Shown one piece after another: positions 5,293-5,780 of a stretch of DNA of 5,780 nt. The notes under the pieces were generated by a model that saw only the letters and a list, made by a program, of their open reading frames with translations, was not told the origin of the DNA and searched no databases. The stretch spans positions 1 to 5,780 of the forward strand of contig JAGVNP010000146.1 in the NCBI GenBank assembly GCA_020053185.1, read 5' to 3'. Numbering within the stretch: position 1 is the stretch's first letter; each line of letters opens with the position of its first letter. The position numbers and the translations under genes were made by a program. The stretch is from Deltaproteobacteria bacterium (GTDB lineage: Bacteria; Desulfobacterota; Desulfomonilia; UBA1062).

Positions 5293-5595
5293 ATGAACGA
5301 AGAAATTGATGATACCGTTATACAGCTTGTTGATCTTGTGGATGAAGGGCCATATGCTAAATACGGAGGCCCCAAAAAGGGACCTATTCAGGAAGAGAAA
5401 AAGAAGATTCTTTCTGGTATTGATGTAAGCGATATTATTGAAATAGAGGCCAGAAAACATTTTTCGTCTATCCTCGAAGAGGTTATGAGAGATGTTGAAA
5501 GAGATTTGGTCTCAGCCGCCAAAGTAATATTCGCAGATGTCGTGGAGAAGGTGCTCGGAGACGAAATCTCGAAGATGAAAAAGATAAAATTTTAA
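5293..5595 (+). CDS. Small acidic protein with LVDLVDEGPYA motif, paralogue B
   Basis: This 100-residue protein starts at an ATG with an excellent SD site (AGGAGG, 5281-5286) 6 nt upstream, much stronger than that of paralogue A. After the first few codons it aligns with A without gaps at a constant 530-base offset; I count about 42 identical residues in 100. Identity is concentrated in LVDLVDEGPYA (residues 12-22), KKK (36-38), IDV (43-45), VEKV (84-87) and KKIK (96-99). The helical second half is kept, but the LPE that opens the last helix in A is replaced by FAD, and the tail reads VVEKVLGDEISKMKKIK. There is no signal peptide or membrane segment. The pair arose by tandem duplication and both copies look intact, so both are probably used. 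Different SD strength and upstream sites suggest different expression. Function is unknown. Confidence 0.87.
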   Translation: MNEEIDDTVIQLVDLVDEGPYAKYGGPKKGPIQEEKKKILSGIDVSDIIEIEARKHFSSILEEVMRDVERDLVSAAKVIFADVVEKVLGDEISKMKKIKF

Positions 5596-5631
5596 ACGAA
5601 AATTCTGATAGCAAATTCAAGATCCCTTTTG

Positions 5632-5659
5632 TTGACAGACACATCCCGTATACTATATA
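5632..5659 (+). promoter_or_regulatory. Promoter of the hpt-like gene
   Basis: A perfect TTGACA (5632-5637) is followed, after 16 bases, by TATATA (5654-5659); ATATAT with a 17-base spacer is the alternative reading. Transcription would start at about 5666-5668, directly against the GTG at 5669. The promoter lies in the 73-base gap after paralogue B, so the downstream gene has its own start signal. Confidence 0.65.
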
Positions 5660-5668
5660 TCGCCAGTT

Positions 5669-5780
5669 GTGAAGACGTTATTCTCAGAAAAACAAATTGC
5701 CGCCAGAGTTGCCCAACTCGGGAAAGAAATTACAGAAGCATATAAAAACACCGATCTTGTGATCGTAGGTGTTTTAAAAG
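5669..5780 (+). CDS. hpt: Hypoxanthine phosphoribosyltransferase, 5' part only (continues past the right edge)
   Basis: The first 37 codons read VKTLFSEKQIAARVAQLG, then KEITEAYKNTDLVIVGVLK. This is the typical N-terminus of bacterial hypoxanthine-guanine phosphoribosyltransferases: the LFSE-QIA-RV-LG-EI helix, then the first core strand DLVIVGVLKG, whose end forms the pyrophosphate-binding loop. The enzyme salvages hypoxanthine or guanine with PRPP to give IMP or GMP in the cytoplasm. The catalytic PRPP-binding motif lies beyond the window. The start is forced: an in-frame TGA stands at 5633-5635 and GTG at 5669 is the only usual start codon before the conserved region. No SD-like sequence precedes it, and the promoter -10 ends only 9 bases upstream, so the mRNA appears leaderless or nearly so. 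The family call is good but rests on a short stretch. Confidence 0.82.
   Translation, partial: MKTLFSEKQIAARVAQLGKEITEAYKNTDLVIVGVLK

Overview
The window is ordinary bacterial chromosome with mid-range GC content. It holds five complete protein genes that can be named or grouped, one further complete small gene, and one gene cut off at each end. The content is a class III substrate-binding protein ABC importer, GreA, a secreted beta-rich protein and small acidic proteins with a helical tail ending in LPEIVEKVVREEIEKLKK. This suits a Gram-negative anaerobe-type genome such as Desulfobacterota or Nitrospirota. That placement is inference, because no rRNA or other lineage marker is present. There are no mobile elements, CRISPR arrays, tRNAs or rRNAs.

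Layout: (1) Positions 1-942, minus strand, carry the first 314 codons of a secreted protein that starts at TTG with a strong Shine-Dalgarno (SD) site. It is easily missed by ATG-only gene finding. (2) Positions 943-1382 are a 440-base non-coding region. It contains a consensus-like leftward promoter (-35 at 1177-1182, -10 at 1154-1159) that would give gene 1 a leader of about 205 nt, and a series of overlapping hairpins before greA ending in a terminator-like stem and T-tract. (3) greA lies at 1383-1856 on the plus strand. (4) A short convergent gap holds a 7-bp tandem repeat. (5) A minus-strand operon runs 4546 to 1909: btuF-like binding protein, btuC-like permease, btuD-like ATPase. Both junctions have 4-base overlaps and the operon has one good sigma-70-type promoter. 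(6) Divergent from it, on the plus strand, are two tandem paralogues of 101 and 100 residues (4760-5065 and 5293-5595). (7) At the right edge is the start of a hypoxanthine phosphoribosyltransferase-like gene whose only possible start is a GTG with no SD site, about 3 nt after the predicted transcription start.

How the parts work together: the three ABC genes form a complete importer without an outer-membrane receptor in view. Cobalamin is the best-guess substrate, with a heme or ferric siderophore as the alternative. GreA and the phosphoribosyltransferase are housekeeping genes. The paralogue pair is the least explained part. Both proteins share a nearly invariant acidic N-terminal motif (LVDLVDEGPYA), a variable Lys-rich linker and a helical C-terminus. 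This suggests a short-linear-motif plus oligomerising-tail arrangement, but no function can be assigned from sequence alone.
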